Of a stretch of 64,000 nt of DNA, positions 31,673-43,200 are shown in pieces (within the stretch, counting starts at the first letter, position 1; each line of letters starts with the position of its first letter). Location: positions 2,912,501 through 2,976,500 of the forward strand of contig NZ_JAUTBL010000002.1 in the NCBI RefSeq assembly GCF_030819275.1, read 5' to 3'. The translations under genes were made by a program, and so were the position numbers. Under the pieces are notes generated by a model, which did no database searches, was not told where the DNA came from, and saw only the letters and a list, made by a program, of their open reading frames with translations. Origin of the DNA: Agrobacterium larrymoorei (GTDB taxonomy: Bacteria > Pseudomonadota > Alphaproteobacteria > Rhizobiales > Rhizobiaceae).

Positions 31673-32893
31673 GTGAACGAAACGCTGAAACCCAACTCGT
31701 TTCGCGCCGGTCCCGATGAGGACGGACGCTTCGGTATCTACGGAGGCCGCTTCGTTGCCGAAACGCTGATGCCTTTGATCCTCGACCTGCAAGCCGAGTG
31801 GGAAAAGGCTAAGAACGATCCGGAGTTCAAGGCGGAGCTTGAACACCTCAACACCCATTATACCGGCCGCCCGAGCCCGATCTATTTCGCCGAACGCCTC
31901 ACCGCTGAGCTTGGCGGCGCGAAGATCTACTTCAAGCGCGATGAGTTGAACCACACCGGTTCGCACAAGATCAACAACTGCCTTGGCCAGATCCTTCTTG
32001 CCAAGCGCATGGGCAAGACCCGCATCATCGCCGAAACCGGTGCCGGTCAGCACGGCGTGGCCTCCGCGACGGTCGCCGCACGCTTTGGTATTCCGTGCGT
32101 GGTCTACATGGGCGCGACGGATGTGGAGCGTCAGGCGCCCAACGTGTTCCGCATGAAGCTCCTCGGTGCCGAAGTGAAGCCTGTGACGGCTGGCCACGGC
32201 ACGCTGAAGGATGCCATGAACGAGGCGCTGCGCGACTGGGTCACCAATGTCGACGATACCTATTATATGATCGGGACAGCAGCTGGCCCGCATCCCTATC
32301 CCGAAATGGTGCGAGAGTTCCAGTCGGTTATCGGTAAGGAAGCGCGTGAGCAACTGTTGGCACTCGAGGGTCGTTTGCCGGATATGCTGGTCGCAGCCGT
32401 GGGCGGTGGTTCCAACGCCATCGGCCTGTTCCATCCATTCCTCGATGATACGAGCGTCAAGATTGTCGGCGTCGAGGCGGGAGGTAAGGGTCTGGACGGT
32501 GAAGAGCATTGCGCCTCGCTGACCGCCGGATCGCCGGGAGTTCTGCATGGCAACCGCACCTATCTTCTCCAGGACGGTGACGGCCAGATCAAGGAAGGTC
32601 ATTCCATCTCGGCCGGTCTCGATTATCCGGGCATCGGGCCTGAGCATTCCTGGCTGAAGGATGCCGGTCGCGTGGAATATGTGCCGATCATGGACAATGA
32701 GGCGCTTGAGGCCTTCCAGATGCTGACACGCACGGAAGGCATTATTCCGGCACTCGAGCCAAGCCACGCCTTGGCGGAAGTCATCAAGCGTGCGCCGAAG
32801 ATGGGCAAGGATGAGATCATTGTGATGAATCTCTGTGGCCGCGGCGACAAGGATATTTTCACGGTCGGTAAAATTCTGGGAATGGGACTTTGA
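31673..32893 (+). CDS. trpB: Tryptophan synthase beta chain
   Basis: PLP enzyme that condenses indole with serine. The 406-aa product has [13 protein letters not shown] with the PLP lysine at Lys99, [19 protein letters not shown], and the phosphate-binding [13 protein letters not shown]. The start is GTG at 31673, with GGGAG 7 nt upstream located over the end of trpF; an in-frame TTG at 31667 sits too close to that RBS. trpA follows 1 bp after the stop. Confidence 0.98.
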   Translation: MNETLKPNSFRAGPDEDGRFGIYGGRFVAETLMPLILDLQAEWEKAKNDPEFKAELEHLNTHYTGRPSPIYFAERLTAELGGAKIYFKRDELNHTGSHKINNCLGQILLAKRMGKTRIIAETGAGQHGVASATVAARFGIPCVVYMGATDVERQAPNVFRMKLLGAEVKPVTAGHGTLKDAMNEALRDWVTNVDDTYYMIGTAAGPHPYPEMVREFQSVIGKEAREQLLALEGRLPDMLVAAVGGGSNAIGLFHPFLDDTSVKIVGVEAGGKGLDGEEHCASLTAGSPGVLHGNRTYLLQDGDGQIKEGHSISAGLDYPGIGPEHSWLKDAGRVEYVPIMDNEALEAFQMLTRTEGIIPALEPSHALAEVIKRAPKMGKDEIIVMNLCGRGDKDIFTVGKILGMGL

Positions 32894-32894
32894 T

Positions 32895-33722
32895 ATGACT
32901 GCACGTATGGACAAGCGCTTTGCCGATCTGCGTGCGCAAAATCGTCCGGCCCTCGTGACTTACTTCATGGGCGGCGATCCTGATTTCCAAACTTCGCTCG
33001 GCATCATGAAGGCTCTGCCGGAAGCCGGTGCCGATGTGATCGAACTCGGCATGCCGTTTTCCGACCCGATGGCGGACGGCCCGGCGATCCAGATGGCCGG
33101 ACAGCGGGCGCTAAAGGGTGGCCAGACGCTGGCAACCACGCTCGATCTGGCGCGTGAATTCCGAAAGGAAGATGACGAGACGCCGATCGTGCTGATGGGT
33201 TACTACAATCCGATCTACATCTATGGCGTCGATAAGTTTCTGAACGATGCGCTTTCCGCCGGAATCGACGGCCTGATCGTGGTCGATCTGCCACCGGAGA
33301 TGGATGACGAATTGTGCATCCCTGCTGTCGAGAAGGACGTCAATTTCATCCGTCTGGCAACGCCGACAACCGATGAGAAGCGTCTTCCGACCGTCCTGAA
33401 GAACACCTCCGGCTTCGTCTATTATGTCTCGATGAACGGGATCACCGGTTCGGCCTTGCCCGATCCATCGACGATTTCCGGTGCCGTGGAGCGGATCAAG
33501 TCGCATACCGATCTGCCCGTCTGCGTTGGCTTCGGCGTCAAGACGGCCGATCACGCAAAGGCGATCGGTGCGGTGGCCGATGGTGTCGTGGTCGGTTCGG
33601 CCATCGTCAACCAGATCGCGCTGAGCCTGACCAAGGATGGCAAGGCGACGAATGACACTGTGCCAGCGGTAACAACACTGGTAAAGGGCCTTTCGACGGG
33701 CGTGCGCGCCTCGCGCGCATAA
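32895..33722 (+). CDS. trpA: Tryptophan synthase alpha chain
   Basis: Cleaves indole-3-glycerol phosphate to indole and channels it to TrpB. The 275-aa TIM barrel has [15 protein letters not shown], the catalytic glutamate in [32 protein letters not shown] with the second acid region nearby, and the phosphate site [17 protein letters not shown]. The ATG at 32895 follows the trpB stop directly. No terminator with a T-tract was seen before accD. Confidence 0.97.
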   Translation: MTARMDKRFADLRAQNRPALVTYFMGGDPDFQTSLGIMKALPEAGADVIELGMPFSDPMADGPAIQMAGQRALKGGQTLATTLDLAREFRKEDDETPIVLMGYYNPIYIYGVDKFLNDALSAGIDGLIVVDLPPEMDDELCIPAVEKDVNFIRLATPTTDEKRLPTVLKNTSGFVYYVSMNGITGSALPDPSTISGAVERIKSHTDLPVCVGFGVKTADHAKAIGAVADGVVVGSAIVNQIALSLTKDGKATNDTVPAVTTLVKGLSTGVRASRA

Positions 33723-33788
33723 GACCAAGGCGGTATCAGGTCGGCACCGACTTGAAATCGCCATGCTGATTTTGAATTAAGAAAAGAC

Positions 33789-33844
33789 GAGCGGAATAAG
33801 GTTGAAATCGCAGCGATGCGTCACCATTCCGCTCAACTGCTGCC
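33789..33844. repeat. Inverted repeat between trpA and accD
   Basis: Perfect 9-bp arms GAGCGGAAT (33789-33797) and ATTCCGCTC (33836-33844) with a 38-nt spacer, 43 nt before the accD start. It could shape the accD leader; no function is established. Confidence 0.5.
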
Positions 33845-33886
33845 GAAGGATCGTCGGTTCAGCGCGGACAGTCAGGAGTGAAGAAC

Positions 33887-34780
33887 GTGAACTGGATTAC
33901 CAATTACGTACGCCCGCGGATCAATTCCATGCTGGGCCGCCGGGACACCCCGGAAAACCTCTGGATCAAGTGCCCGGAAACCGGCGAGATGGTCTTCCAC
34001 AAGGATCTGGAAGATAACAAGTGGGTCATTCCCGCGTCCGGCTTCCACATGAAGATGCCAGCGAAGGCGCGCCTTGCCGATCTTTTCGATGACGGTGCCT
34101 ATGAGGCGCTGCCGCAGCCGAAAGTGGCACAGGACCCGCTGAAATTCCGTGATTCGAAGAAATACTCCGACCGCTTGCGCGATAGCCGCGTAAAGACCGA
34201 GCAGGAAGACACGATCCTGGCGGGCGTCGGCAAGCTTCAAGGCCTGAAGATCGTCGCCGTCGTGCACGAGTTCCAGTTCATGGGTGGCTCGCTCGGCATT
34301 GCCGCAGGCGAGGCGATCGTCAAGGCATTCGAGCGTGCGATTTCCGAGCGCTGCCCACTCGTCATGTTCCCGGCTTCCGGCGGTGCGCGCATGCAGGAAG
34401 GCATACTCTCGCTGATGCAGCTTCCGCGCACGACGGTTGCAGTCAACATGCTCAAAGAAGCGGGCATGCCCTACATCGTTGTTCTGACCAACCCGACGAC
34501 GGGCGGTGTGACAGCCTCTTACGCCATGCTGGGTGATGTCCACATTGCCGAGCCTGGGGCTGAAATCTGCTTTGCCGGCAAGCGCGTCATCGAGCAGACC
34601 ATCCGCGAAAAGCTTCCCGAGGGTTTCCAGACTTCGGAATATCTTCTCGACCACGGCATGGTGGATATGGTCGTCGATCGCCACGCGATCCCCGATACGC
34701 TTGCCAATCTTTTAAAGATCATGACGAAGACGCCTGCCAACACCTCGAAGGATGTCGTGCCTCTGGCCGCCACGGCCTGA
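33887..34780 (+). CDS. accD: Acetyl-CoA carboxylase carboxyltransferase subunit beta
   Basis: Beta half of the carboxyltransferase that makes malonyl-CoA for fatty-acid synthesis. The crotonase-like core is clear ([46 protein letters not shown]). Where E. coli-type AccD has a four-cysteine zinc ribbon, this protein reads [14 protein letters not shown] and VIPASGFHM, so only one of the four cysteines remains. An AGGAG at 33874-33878 overlaps the upstream in-frame GTG at 33878, so the GTG at 33887 is the start. Length 297 aa. folC follows, as in many bacteria. Confidence 0.96.
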   Translation: MNWITNYVRPRINSMLGRRDTPENLWIKCPETGEMVFHKDLEDNKWVIPASGFHMKMPAKARLADLFDDGAYEALPQPKVAQDPLKFRDSKKYSDRLRDSRVKTEQEDTILAGVGKLQGLKIVAVVHEFQFMGGSLGIAAGEAIVKAFERAISERCPLVMFPASGGARMQEGILSLMQLPRTTVAVNMLKEAGMPYIVVLTNPTTGGVTASYAMLGDVHIAEPGAEICFAGKRVIEQTIREKLPEGFQTSEYLLDHGMVDMVVDRHAIPDTLANLLKIMTKTPANTSKDVVPLAATA

Positions 34781-34810
34781 CACCTCGAACAAATCGCTCC
34801 GGAGGGGTGG

Positions 34811-36163
34811 ATGACAGATATGACGAAGCCTGACATGAGCGAGGCAGAACGCATCATCGACAGATTGATGCAGCTTCATCCTAAGGGCTTCGATCTATCA
34901 TTAGACAGGATCACCCGTCTCCTTGAGAAGCTCGGCAATCCCCACAAGCGCCTGCCGCCCGTCATTCATGTGGCGGGCACCAATGGCAAAGGCTCGGTCT
35001 CTGCCTTCAGCCGTGCTCTGCTGGAAGCGGCAGGCCTTGCCGTCCACGTTCACACCTCACCGCATCTGGTTAACTGGAACGAACGATATCGCATCGGTGT
35101 CTCCGGCGCACCCGGGCGACTGGTGGAAGACGCAATGCTTGCAGATGCCCTGGCAAGAGTGGAAGCAGCGAATGATGGCCAGCATATTACCGTTTTTGAA
35201 ATCCTGACCGCCGTGACGTTCGTGCTCTTTGCCGAACAGCCAGCGGATGTGGTGGTTCTGGAAGTCGGTCTTGGCGGCCGTTTCGATGCGACCAACGTCA
35301 TTTCCAATCCGGCGGTCTCGGTGATCATGCCGATCTCGCTCGACCATCAGGCCTATCTCGGCGATCGCGTCGAACTCATCGCCGCGGAAAAGGCTGGCAT
35401 CATGAAGACCGGCTCGCCGGTCGTCATCGGTTATCAGCAATACGACGCCGCACTCGATGTGCTGATCGCCACGGCCGAGCGACTGAAGTGCCCGACAGCC
35501 GTCTATGGTCAGGATTTCTCCGCCCATGAAGAACATGGACGCATGGTCTACCAGGACGAGTTCAGCCTTGTCGATGCGCCGCTGCCGCGCCTGCCCGGTC
35601 GCCATCAGCTCGGCAATGCCGCGGCTGCCATTCGCGCCGTCAAGGCTGCCGGCTTCAGCGTGACCGACCGCATGATCGAAAAGGCCATGACCTCGGTCGA
35701 ATGGCCGGGCCGCCTGCAACGCATCACCCGTGGCCGCATCTTCGACCTCGCGCCAAAGGGGAGCGAAATCTGGATTGACGGCGGTCACAACCCTGGCGCG
35801 GGCGAAGTCATCGCCGAAGCCATGGCAGGGTTTGAAGAAAAGAGCGCGCGTCCGCTGATTCTGATTGCCGGAATGATCAACACCAAGGATCAGGTCGGCT
35901 ATTTCAAGGCCTTCGCCGGCATTGCCGAATACGTCTTCACCGTGCCGATCCACGGGTCGGATGCAGCGATTGACCCGGTCGTCCTCGCTCACGCCGTCTT
36001 TGATGCCGGACTGACGGCGGCTCCTACGGCTTCCATCGAAGAAGCTCTTGAGGAGTTGGCGAAGCGTCTCGACCCTAACAAGCCCGCGCCGCGAATCCTG
36101 ATCGGCGGATCGCTCTATCTCGCCGGTAATGCGCTGGCGCTGAATGGCACACCGCCACAATAA
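34811..36163 (+). CDS. folC: Dihydrofolate synthase / folylpolyglutamate synthase
   Basis: Mur-ligase-family enzyme that adds glutamate to dihydropteroate and to folates. The 450-aa protein has the P-loop VAGTNGKGSVSAFSRALLE, VLEVGLGGRFDATNVI, and ISLDHQAYLGDRVELIAAEK. The C-terminal domain has IWIDGGHNPGAGEVIAEAM. RBS GGAGGGG lies just upstream of the ATG. It is followed by a bidirectional terminator shared with trxA. Confidence 0.97.
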   Translation: MTDMTKPDMSEAERIIDRLMQLHPKGFDLSLDRITRLLEKLGNPHKRLPPVIHVAGTNGKGSVSAFSRALLEAAGLAVHVHTSPHLVNWNERYRIGVSGAPGRLVEDAMLADALARVEAANDGQHITVFEILTAVTFVLFAEQPADVVVLEVGLGGRFDATNVISNPAVSVIMPISLDHQAYLGDRVELIAAEKAGIMKTGSPVVIGYQQYDAALDVLIATAERLKCPTAVYGQDFSAHEEHGRMVYQDEFSLVDAPLPRLPGRHQLGNAAAAIRAVKAAGFSVTDRMIEKAMTSVEWPGRLQRITRGRIFDLAPKGSEIWIDGGHNPGAGEVIAEAMAGFEEKSARPLILIAGMINTKDQVGYFKAFAGIAEYVFTVPIHGSDAAIDPVVLAHAVFDAGLTAAPTASIEEALEELAKRLDPNKPAPRILIGGSLYLAGNALALNGTPPQ

Positions 36164-36190
36164 TCGCGAAGGCACCACGCAACCGGCGAC

Positions 36191-36226
36191 CAAGAAAAAA
36201 GCCCGGCAGAACCGGGCTTTCTTTTA
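36191..36226. terminator. Bidirectional terminator between folC and trxA
   Basis: Perfect 9-bp stem AAAGCCCGG (36198-36206) / CCGGGCTTT (36212-36220) with a 5-nt loop. T-rich runs follow on both strands (CTTTT on plus, CTTTTTTCTT on minus). It serves both convergent genes. Confidence 0.93.
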
Positions 36227-36245
36227 ATCTTGCATTGGCAAACGA

Positions 36246-36566
36246 TCAGGCAGCGCTGGAAATCCAGGCGGAAAGTGCCGTCTTAGGAGCGGCACCAACC
36301 TTGATATCAGCCACTTCACCGCCCTTGAACATGGCAAGCGTCGGGATGGAGCGAACGCCGAACTGAGCAGCAAGCTCAGGATTTTCGTCGATGTTCAGCT
36401 TGGCGACCTTCACCTTGCCAGAGAGTTCTGTCGCGATCTCTTCGAGGCTCGGCGCGATCATCTTGCATGGGCCGCACCACTCGGCCCAGAAATCCACGAC
36501 GACGGGCTCGGCGGATTCGAGAACTTCGGACTGGAAGTTGGAGGTATCGACTTTCACGGTAGCCAT
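36246..36566 (-). CDS. trxA: Thioredoxin
   Basis: Cytoplasmic disulfide reductase. The 106-aa protein has [20 protein letters not shown] with the WCGPC active site, [21 protein letters not shown] with the cis-proline region, and [16 protein letters not shown]. It lies 75 bp downstream of addA, which may place it in the addBA transcript, as in several alphaproteobacteria. Confidence 0.98.
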   Translation of the reverse strand: MATVKVDTSNFQSEVLESAEPVVVDFWAEWCGPCKMIAPSLEEIATELSGKVKVAKLNIDENPELAAQFGVRSIPTLAMFKGGEVADIKVGAAPKTALSAWISSAA

Positions 36567-36641
36567 AATTGGCTCTCCTTTCAGTGAATCTGTTCGGCAT
36601 TCATGTGATGCGGGGGATGAGCATTTTCAATGTCCGGTATC

Positions 36642-39600
36642 TCACTTTGTCGAGATTGCGGCAAGGGCTTGTGTCAGCGCTTCGTCCTTGAGCGTCACGA
36701 AGGATGCGTTCTCCGTATAGACGAGCGCGCAGGTGAAGACTTTGTCCGGGTAGAGCGGCTTCAAGATCTCGCGATAGATTGCAAGCTGGGCGATATGGGC
36801 GAATGGAATGGTGTTCTCGTTGGCTGGCGGTACCCGATTGGTCTTGTAATCCACCAGAATGACGTGCTCGCCATCCACCGCCAGGCGGTCGATCCGGCCG
36901 GATACGGCGAAATCCTGTTTGCCAAGGCGCAATGTCCCCATGATCGAGACTTCTGCCCGGCTGCTGGCGGAGAAGGCCGATTGAATTGCCGGTTCAGACA
37001 GAACGGCAAGGGTGGTGCTGATGAGCCTCTCGCGTTCCCTCTCTGGCCAGTAGCGCGCCGCACGCTCCGCATAGCGACGGGCGGCGTCTTCCCGCTCAAG
37101 CTGGGGATAGTCGGGCAGCGTCTGCAGCATCCGGTGCACAAGACGCCCGCGTTGCAGCGCAAGGTCGGACGATGTTTCCGGTTTGGTAAAGAGCGGGGAG
37201 GAGACGATAAGATCGTCTGCGCCGTCATCGACGATCGTCCCGGCGCCGGACGGGCTGAGCGGCCGGGGAAGGGCAGGAGCCGGTGGCAGTGGTTGCATCA
37301 GCGAGGCGGGAAATGCCTCAGGTTCGGCGCTCGGCAGCACCTTGCTCTCGGCGATCGTTCTGGGTGCCTGCGCATGCATTTGCCACAACAGACCGTCCCA
37401 GGCTTCGCCACCTGCTTGGAACTGACGCGACGCGCATCGTGCTTTATCGGCAGCAAGTGCCCGCTTGATCATCTGGTGCCAGCAATCCGGGTTCTCCTTC
37501 GGCCCGCGATAGCCGCAAACGATCAGATGGTCGGCAGCGCGCGTCATGGCGACATAGAGGAGACGGCGATACTCCTGCTCCGCCGCATCCTTCAAGCGGC
37601 CATCATCCTGGTCGATCAGCGTGTTGTCGAAGCTCTTTCCTGGCAGCCATACGGGAAATGCAGCATCCTTGGTCTCGAGAAAGCGTAGCCGAGGCACATG
37701 GCTTGGAATGAAAGCCTTCGAGCCGCCATCGACCAGAAACACCACGGGTGCCTCGAGACCCTTGGAGGCATGAACCGTCATGATGCGGACTTCGCCGCGC
37801 TCCTTGTCCTGCTCGCGCTTGATCTCTGGCGCGTCTGTCTCCAGTACGGAGATGAAAGATTGCAGGCCGGGGAGGCCGGTCTTTTCGTGATCGAGCGCAA
37901 AGGACAGAAACTCATCCAGAACGTCGCTCGCCTCGTTGCCGAGCCGCGCAAGAAAGCGTTTGCGACCGCCATGGATCGTCATCACCGCCGCGTAGAAATC
38001 ATGGATCGTCGCGTTACGGGAGAGCGCAATAAGCGTCGAGAGCGTCTTCAGCGTGTCGGCAAAGCGGCTGCCATCTTCACCAGCGCGCTGCTGCAAGCAG
38101 TCCCAAACGCTCGTCTTCTCTGGACGCTTGGCCGCTAGGTCAAAAATATCGTCTTCATCATGGTTGAAGAGCGGGCTTTTCAGTAACGCCGAAAGTGACA
38201 GATCGTCCTGCGGCAAAAGTACGAAGCGCCCCAGCGCCAGCAGATCCTGGATGGCGATGTGGTCCGTCAGCCGCAAGCGGTCGGCACCGGCAACGGGAAT
38301 GTTCTTGCGCTGCTTCAACTCCCGCGTCAGCGCGTTGACGAAGGCATGGCGCTTGCGCACCAGCACCAGAATGTCACCCGCCTCGATAAGACGTTCGACA
38401 CCGTTCTCGATCACCGTTTCGGTGCCTATCATCGCTGCGATACGCGCGGCAATCCGGCGTGCGACGATGGCGGGCGGGGCGCTTTCGCGCAACGCATCGA
38501 AGGGCGCCGTCCAGTCTTCTTCATCTTCCGCGGGCTCGGCGGCAACCATGTCCCACAGTTCCACCGTTCCGGGCTGGCCAAGGCGGTTGGAGCGATGCTC
38601 TACGGGTTCGTTGTCGGCGCTGAGACCGGCAGCATTCTCGGGTAAAGAGAAGACCTGATCCACTGCAGCCAGCACATCCGCCGTTGAACGGAAGGAAAGC
38701 GGCAGACGCACGGGATGAAAGATCTGCTGGACGGCAGTCACCCGCCGCGCCGTCTCTTCGCGTTCCTGCGAAAACCGCTCCGGCCTTGCGCCCTGGAAAG
38801 AATAGATCGACTGCTTCTCATCACCCACGGCAAACAGCGTGCGTTGATCAGCGCGCGCCGTCTCGCCATGGAAGAAATCTGCCGCCAGCGACTGGATGAT
38901 CGACCACTGTACCGGGCTGGTGTCCTGTGCCTCATCGACAAGAATATGGTCGATGCCCTGGTCCAGCTTGTAATGTACCCAGGCACCTGCCGTATCGCGG
39001 TTAAGAAGCGTGGCTGCGCGCTCGATCAGGTCTTCGAAATCGAGTTGGCTGCGTTGCTTCTTCAAGTCCTCGAAGTCGCCGATCAGCCGATCCGCAAGTG
39101 TGAGAGCATGCCTGGTGGCTTCCAGCATGCGCAGCGTCCGGTACCGGTCGCGGCAAGCAACCACATGGGCGCGCGCAAGCGTCAGGTCATCCAGAAGATT
39201 GGGTTCTGCGGTCTGCATCGCCTTGTTGATGACGTAAGCATCGGATTTGCGCTCGCCCTTCTGGGTGAGCAGCGCGCTTTCAATGAAGGCGATACGCTTG
39301 AATGGGTCGCTTTCTCTCGCTGCTTCCCGCAACGCATAGGACACCTCATGGGTGCGCGCCCCGCCAACCTCGTCGGACAGCGTCAGATAGGTGTCGAGTG
39401 ACAGGCCGGAGAGACCTGGGAGTGGCCAATAGGCCGCCGCTGCCGTCTCAAGCGTCTCACTGGCACCGATGCGGGCATGGCGTCGAAGCGCCGCGTCGAT
39501 CCCGCCGCTGCGTGCAGCGCCTTCAAGAAAGCCGCGCAGAGGATTGCGGTTGGCAACGATGGCGCTTAGCAGCGCTTCCAGCCCGGTCTCGTCGGCCAGA

Positions 39601-40220
39601 TCGAGCACATAGGCAAGCGCCAGCGCCAGTGGTGTGTTGCGTTCCAGCGAAACGGCGGTCAGCAGGCTGCGGCGCGCTTCTGCTAAAAGACTGCTGGCGG
39701 CACGGTCATCCAGAACCGAGAAGTGGCCGGCGACATTCGCTTCCAGCGGAAACTGGTGTAGCAGCGCTTCGCAAAAGGCGTGGATCGTCTGGATTTTCAG
39801 TCCGCCCGGTGTTTCCAGCGCCTTGGCAAAAAGACGGCGCGCCTCCTTCAGCTTGATCGCGTCCGGGACACGGCCTTCAATTGACGTGATGCGGTCTCTC
39901 AAGGCGGTGTCGGAGAGCGTGGCCCAATCCGCGAGACGATCGAAGACACGGCTCGACATTTCCGAGGCCGCCGCCTTCGTATAGGTCAGGCAGAGAATGG
40001 CGGAGGGGCGGCAACCGGCCAGCAGCAGACGAATCACCCGCTGGGTCAAAACATGTGTCTTGCCCGAACCCGCATTGGCAGACACCCATGCCGAGCTTTT
40101 CGGATCGGACGCGCGGGTCTGCTGCCGTGTCGTCCAGTCGATCCATGCGCTTAATTCGTCGCGCTCCGGCCCATGATCGAGAGCCTGCTCGGCGGCGTAT
40201 TCGAAAAGATCATTCGCCAT
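36642..40220 (-). CDS. addA: Double-strand break repair helicase-nuclease AddA
   Basis: UvrD-like SF1 helicase with a C-terminal RecB-type nuclease, partner of AddB in resection of DNA breaks. Visible: Walker A ANAGSGKTHVLTQRVIRLL near residue 48, Walker B HILVDEAQDTSPVQW, motif III VGDEKQSIYSFQGA, motif VI VAMTRAADHLIVCG, and the nuclease motif VILVDYKTNR close to the C-terminus. The ATG at 40220 has GGGAG at 6 nt; the ATG at 40226 directly abuts that RBS. Length 1192 aa. It overlaps addB by 11 bp. Confidence 0.96.
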   Translation of the reverse strand: MANDLFEYAAEQALDHGPERDELSAWIDWTTRQQTRASDPKSSAWVSANAGSGKTHVLTQRVIRLLLAGCRPSAILCLTYTKAAASEMSSRVFDRLADWATLSDTALRDRITSIEGRVPDAIKLKEARRLFAKALETPGGLKIQTIHAFCEALLHQFPLEANVAGHFSVLDDRAASSLLAEARRSLLTAVSLERNTPLALALAYVLDLADETGLEALLSAIVANRNPLRGFLEGAARSGGIDAALRRHARIGASETLETAAAAYWPLPGLSGLSLDTYLTLSDEVGGARTHEVSYALREAARESDPFKRIAFIESALLTQKGERKSDAYVINKAMQTAEPNLLDDLTLARAHVVACRDRYRTLRMLEATRHALTLADRLIGDFEDLKKQRSQLDFEDLIERAATLLNRDTAGAWVHYKLDQGIDHILVDEAQDTSPVQWSIIQSLAADFFHGETARADQRTLFAVGDEKQSIYSFQGARPERFSQEREETARRVTAVQQIFHPVRLPLSFRSTADVLAAVDQVFSLPENAAGLSADNEPVEHRSNRLGQPGTVELWDMVAAEPAEDEEDWTAPFDALRESAPPAIVARRIAARIAAMIGTETVIENGVERLIEAGDILVLVRKRHAFVNALTRELKQRKNIPVAGADRLRLTDHIAIQDLLALGRFVLLPQDDLSLSALLKSPLFNHDEDDIFDLAAKRPEKTSVWDCLQQRAGEDGSRFADTLKTLSTLIALSRNATIHDFYAAVMTIHGGRKRFLARLGNEASDVLDEFLSFALDHEKTGLPGLQSFISVLETDAPEIKREQDKERGEVRIMTVHASKGLEAPVVFLVDGGSKAFIPSHVPRLRFLETKDAAFPVWLPGKSFDNTLIDQDDGRLKDAAEQEYRRLLYVAMTRAADHLIVCGYRGPKENPDCWHQMIKRALAADKARCASRQFQAGGEAWDGLLWQMHAQAPRTIAESKVLPSAEPEAFPASLMQPLPPAPALPRPLSPSGAGTIVDDGADDLIVSSPLFTKPETSSDLALQRGRLVHRMLQTLPDYPQLEREDAARRYAERAARYWPERERERLISTTLAVLSEPAIQSAFSASSRAEVSIMGTLRLGKQDFAVSGRIDRLAVDGEHVILVDYKTNRVPPANENTIPFAHIAQLAIYREILKPLYPDKVFTCALVYTENASFVTLKDEALTQALAAISTK

Positions 40221-43200
40221 CGCCATCTCCCGGTTCTGTGGTGGACCATTCGGAGACACGCGCCAGATGGTCGTACTCGCCGCCATAGGATTGCTGTTCT
40301 TCGGGGATCAGGCGCGACACGAAGCCGTTCTTACCGTCTCGCAACGCTTTGATGAACTTGCTCAGCTGGTCGATCGAGTCCGTCGCCAGTTCCGCCGCGC
40401 TCTTCGGCACCGTCTTGGCGGTCGCCTTGGCGTTCTCGTTGTTGACGACATCGGTGCCAAAGCGCTCTCCGGGCCGCAGGCGCACATAGATCAGATCCTC
40501 CGGCGTCGGCGTTCCGGCGTCGCGGAAAGCGCCCCGCATCAGAGCGGCCGCTTCCAGCGCCAGTTGCGGATCGAGGAGGGAGCGGGCCTGTTTCACAGTC
40601 GGGGAGAGCCCCGTCTTGTAATCGACAATATCCGCCTTGCCATTGGTCTTGATGTCGATCCGGTCGGCCACGCCGGTCAGCCGGATACCGGCCTCTGGAA
40701 TGTCCTGTCCGGCGCGAGCTTCCACATAGGAACGGCGCACCATGGGACGGCGATCTTTCTCCCAGGCGAGAAACTCGCGCGCCACCGCAACGAAGCGCGG
40801 TCGCCAGACGATATCGATATGTGCCGGCAGGTTTTCTTCGTCGAAACACGCGTTCAACACGCGCATCATTGCGTCTTCGGATGCCGGCGTGCCTGGAACA
40901 TGCTCCTCACGGGAGTAGAGCTCAATGATGCGGTGATAGAGCGTCCCGCGGTCGGCAGCGCCTGGATCGCGATTGAACTCGTCCAGAGGATCGAGCTTCA
41001 GGATGCGCCGCGCATAGATGGAGTAGGGGTCGCGGCGCAGCCGTCCGACTTCGCTGAAGGAATAGCTCTTCGGCTGCAAATCGGCAGGTGGGGTAGGGGC
41101 AGGGCGTCGTGCCGGATCCTGCGTCTCGCTGTCATCCAGCATCGTTGCCCAATTGCGGAAGGATTCGCCGCGTTGCTTCAACGCCTCGGCAAAATCCTCT
41201 CCGCCCAACGCCAGCAGCCTTTGCAGCCAGCGCGAGGCCACGGCAGGGGTCGAACCCTGGCGCAGTGCGCGGCTGTAGATGATATGACGCGTGCCGTTTG
41301 CCATCTCGAAGTCATGTGCCAACTGGCCGATACGGCGTTCCGGCGGCTCAAGCCCGATCGACGTTTTCATGCTGCGCGACAGGAAGGGATTGTTAGCCGT
41401 TTGCCCGGGCCACACGCCTTCGTTCAAACCGCCGATGATGACGGTGTCCATGCTCTGCAAACGTGCTTCTAACGCACCAAAGATGAAAACGCGCGGGTGT
41501 CGCATGGCGCGTGGTTTGATCGATTCGCCCGCGACGAAGGCAGCGACGATATCGATCCATTGCGGACCATCCGCCTCCAACGCGTTGCCGCACTCCATCA
41601 GTTCGGCGAAGAGGCTTGAAAGCTTTTCGCCCGCCTCGCCGGACCAAAGGCTTGCCAGATCCCCTGCCTCATCCAGGCAGATCGCCTCGATCACCCGGCC
41701 CGAGCGCTCCGCCCATTCAGCCAGTGTCAGGCGGGAGGTGAGACGACCGCGGAGCGGATCGTGATGGATGAAAGCCTGCTCCAGCGGCTCTATCGCGGCT
41801 TTTACGCGCGCCGCCAAATCTCCAGCCGCAAGCGGCGCATCCTCGGACAATGCCGTACGCCAATGCGGCGGATGGCGATCGTCGGCATGAAGTGCCATCT
41901 GATGCGCCAGAAGCGCATCGAGATTGCCAAGCGTCGTTTCTTCGCGCCCTCCGCGCAGGGCCAGAAGCTCAAGCGCTGCAACTGCCTCAGTCATTTGATG
42001 TTCGCTGAGACCAAAGCGACAAAGCGGGTGCTTTAACAGAGAAATGACCGCCACTGGATCGCCAGGCCGCAAGATCGCTTCCAGCGCCAATTGCAGAAGT
42101 CCGGCCTGCGGTGTGGCAGAGAGCGGCGTACCGGCGGAATCGTCCGCCTCGATGCCAAAACGGGCCAGCTCCGTCGCCACCCGTCGGCCAAGCCCGCGAT
42201 CCGGCGTGATGAGGGCGGCCTGTGACGGGCCGTTCTGACCGGGCTTTTCAAGTGCCAGTCTTAGCGCGATGGCAATTGCGGTTGCCTCCTCGCGTTCATT
42301 GGCAGCCTCTATCATCGAAGCAGCAGAGAAGGCATTTTCGAAAAAGGCCGGGGTTTTGTCCGCGCGCCACTCGTTCCATTCCGCTGTCGCCCGAACCGGC
42401 GCAAGGGCGGTGGAAAAAATGGCGGCGCGGTCTTGCAGGTCGCGGTCCAGCGCACCGATCCGATCCACATCGCGACGCAAGACGCCGAGCTTCTGCAACA
42501 GGATGAAAAGGCCATATTGCGAATGGGTCCGGCTTGCCGCGTCATCCGGGACTTCATTGATCGCCTGCCACTGATCTTCCGGCATGTCGAGGTCGAGACC
42601 GGGAAGCACGACTGTGCCATGCGGCAGCGAGGCGACGGCCGCAATCAGATCGGCGGCAGCGGGAATGGAGCCGGTGGAGCCTGCAACGATGATTGGATCC
42701 GTCGTCACGATCTTCTTCAGCCGGTCTGCCTCAGCGCGCAAGATGGCGTTGCGATGCCGACCGGCAGAAGAGCGGTTAAGCTCGGTGAGGCGAGCTGGCC
42801 AGTAAATGCTTGCGATTTCCAGAAACTTTGCCGTCAACTGCCACCATTGGGCGTGATCGGCCGTATCGAGATCGGAAAGCGCTTCCCAATCCTTGTCTTC
42901 CGTATCCATCGCGTCGATGACTTCGGAGAGTGCCCGCGCGAGCCAGATCGCGTCTGCCGGGCTGGCGGGTGCCACGAGCGGCGAATCGGAATGGATAGCG
43001 CGGATCGCATCCGGTAGACTGTTTCGCCAGGCAAGAATCAGCCGTGCCAGTTCCACAAGCCGAGCCGTGCTGGAAATCGGTGGTGCAAGATCGATTGTCG
43101 CAGGCGTTTCAATGTCGAAATAGCCGCTGTCGTCATCGGTCTCGCCGAGTGGGCGAATGACCGGCAGAATGGCCGAACGACCGCCGAGAATATCGACGAA

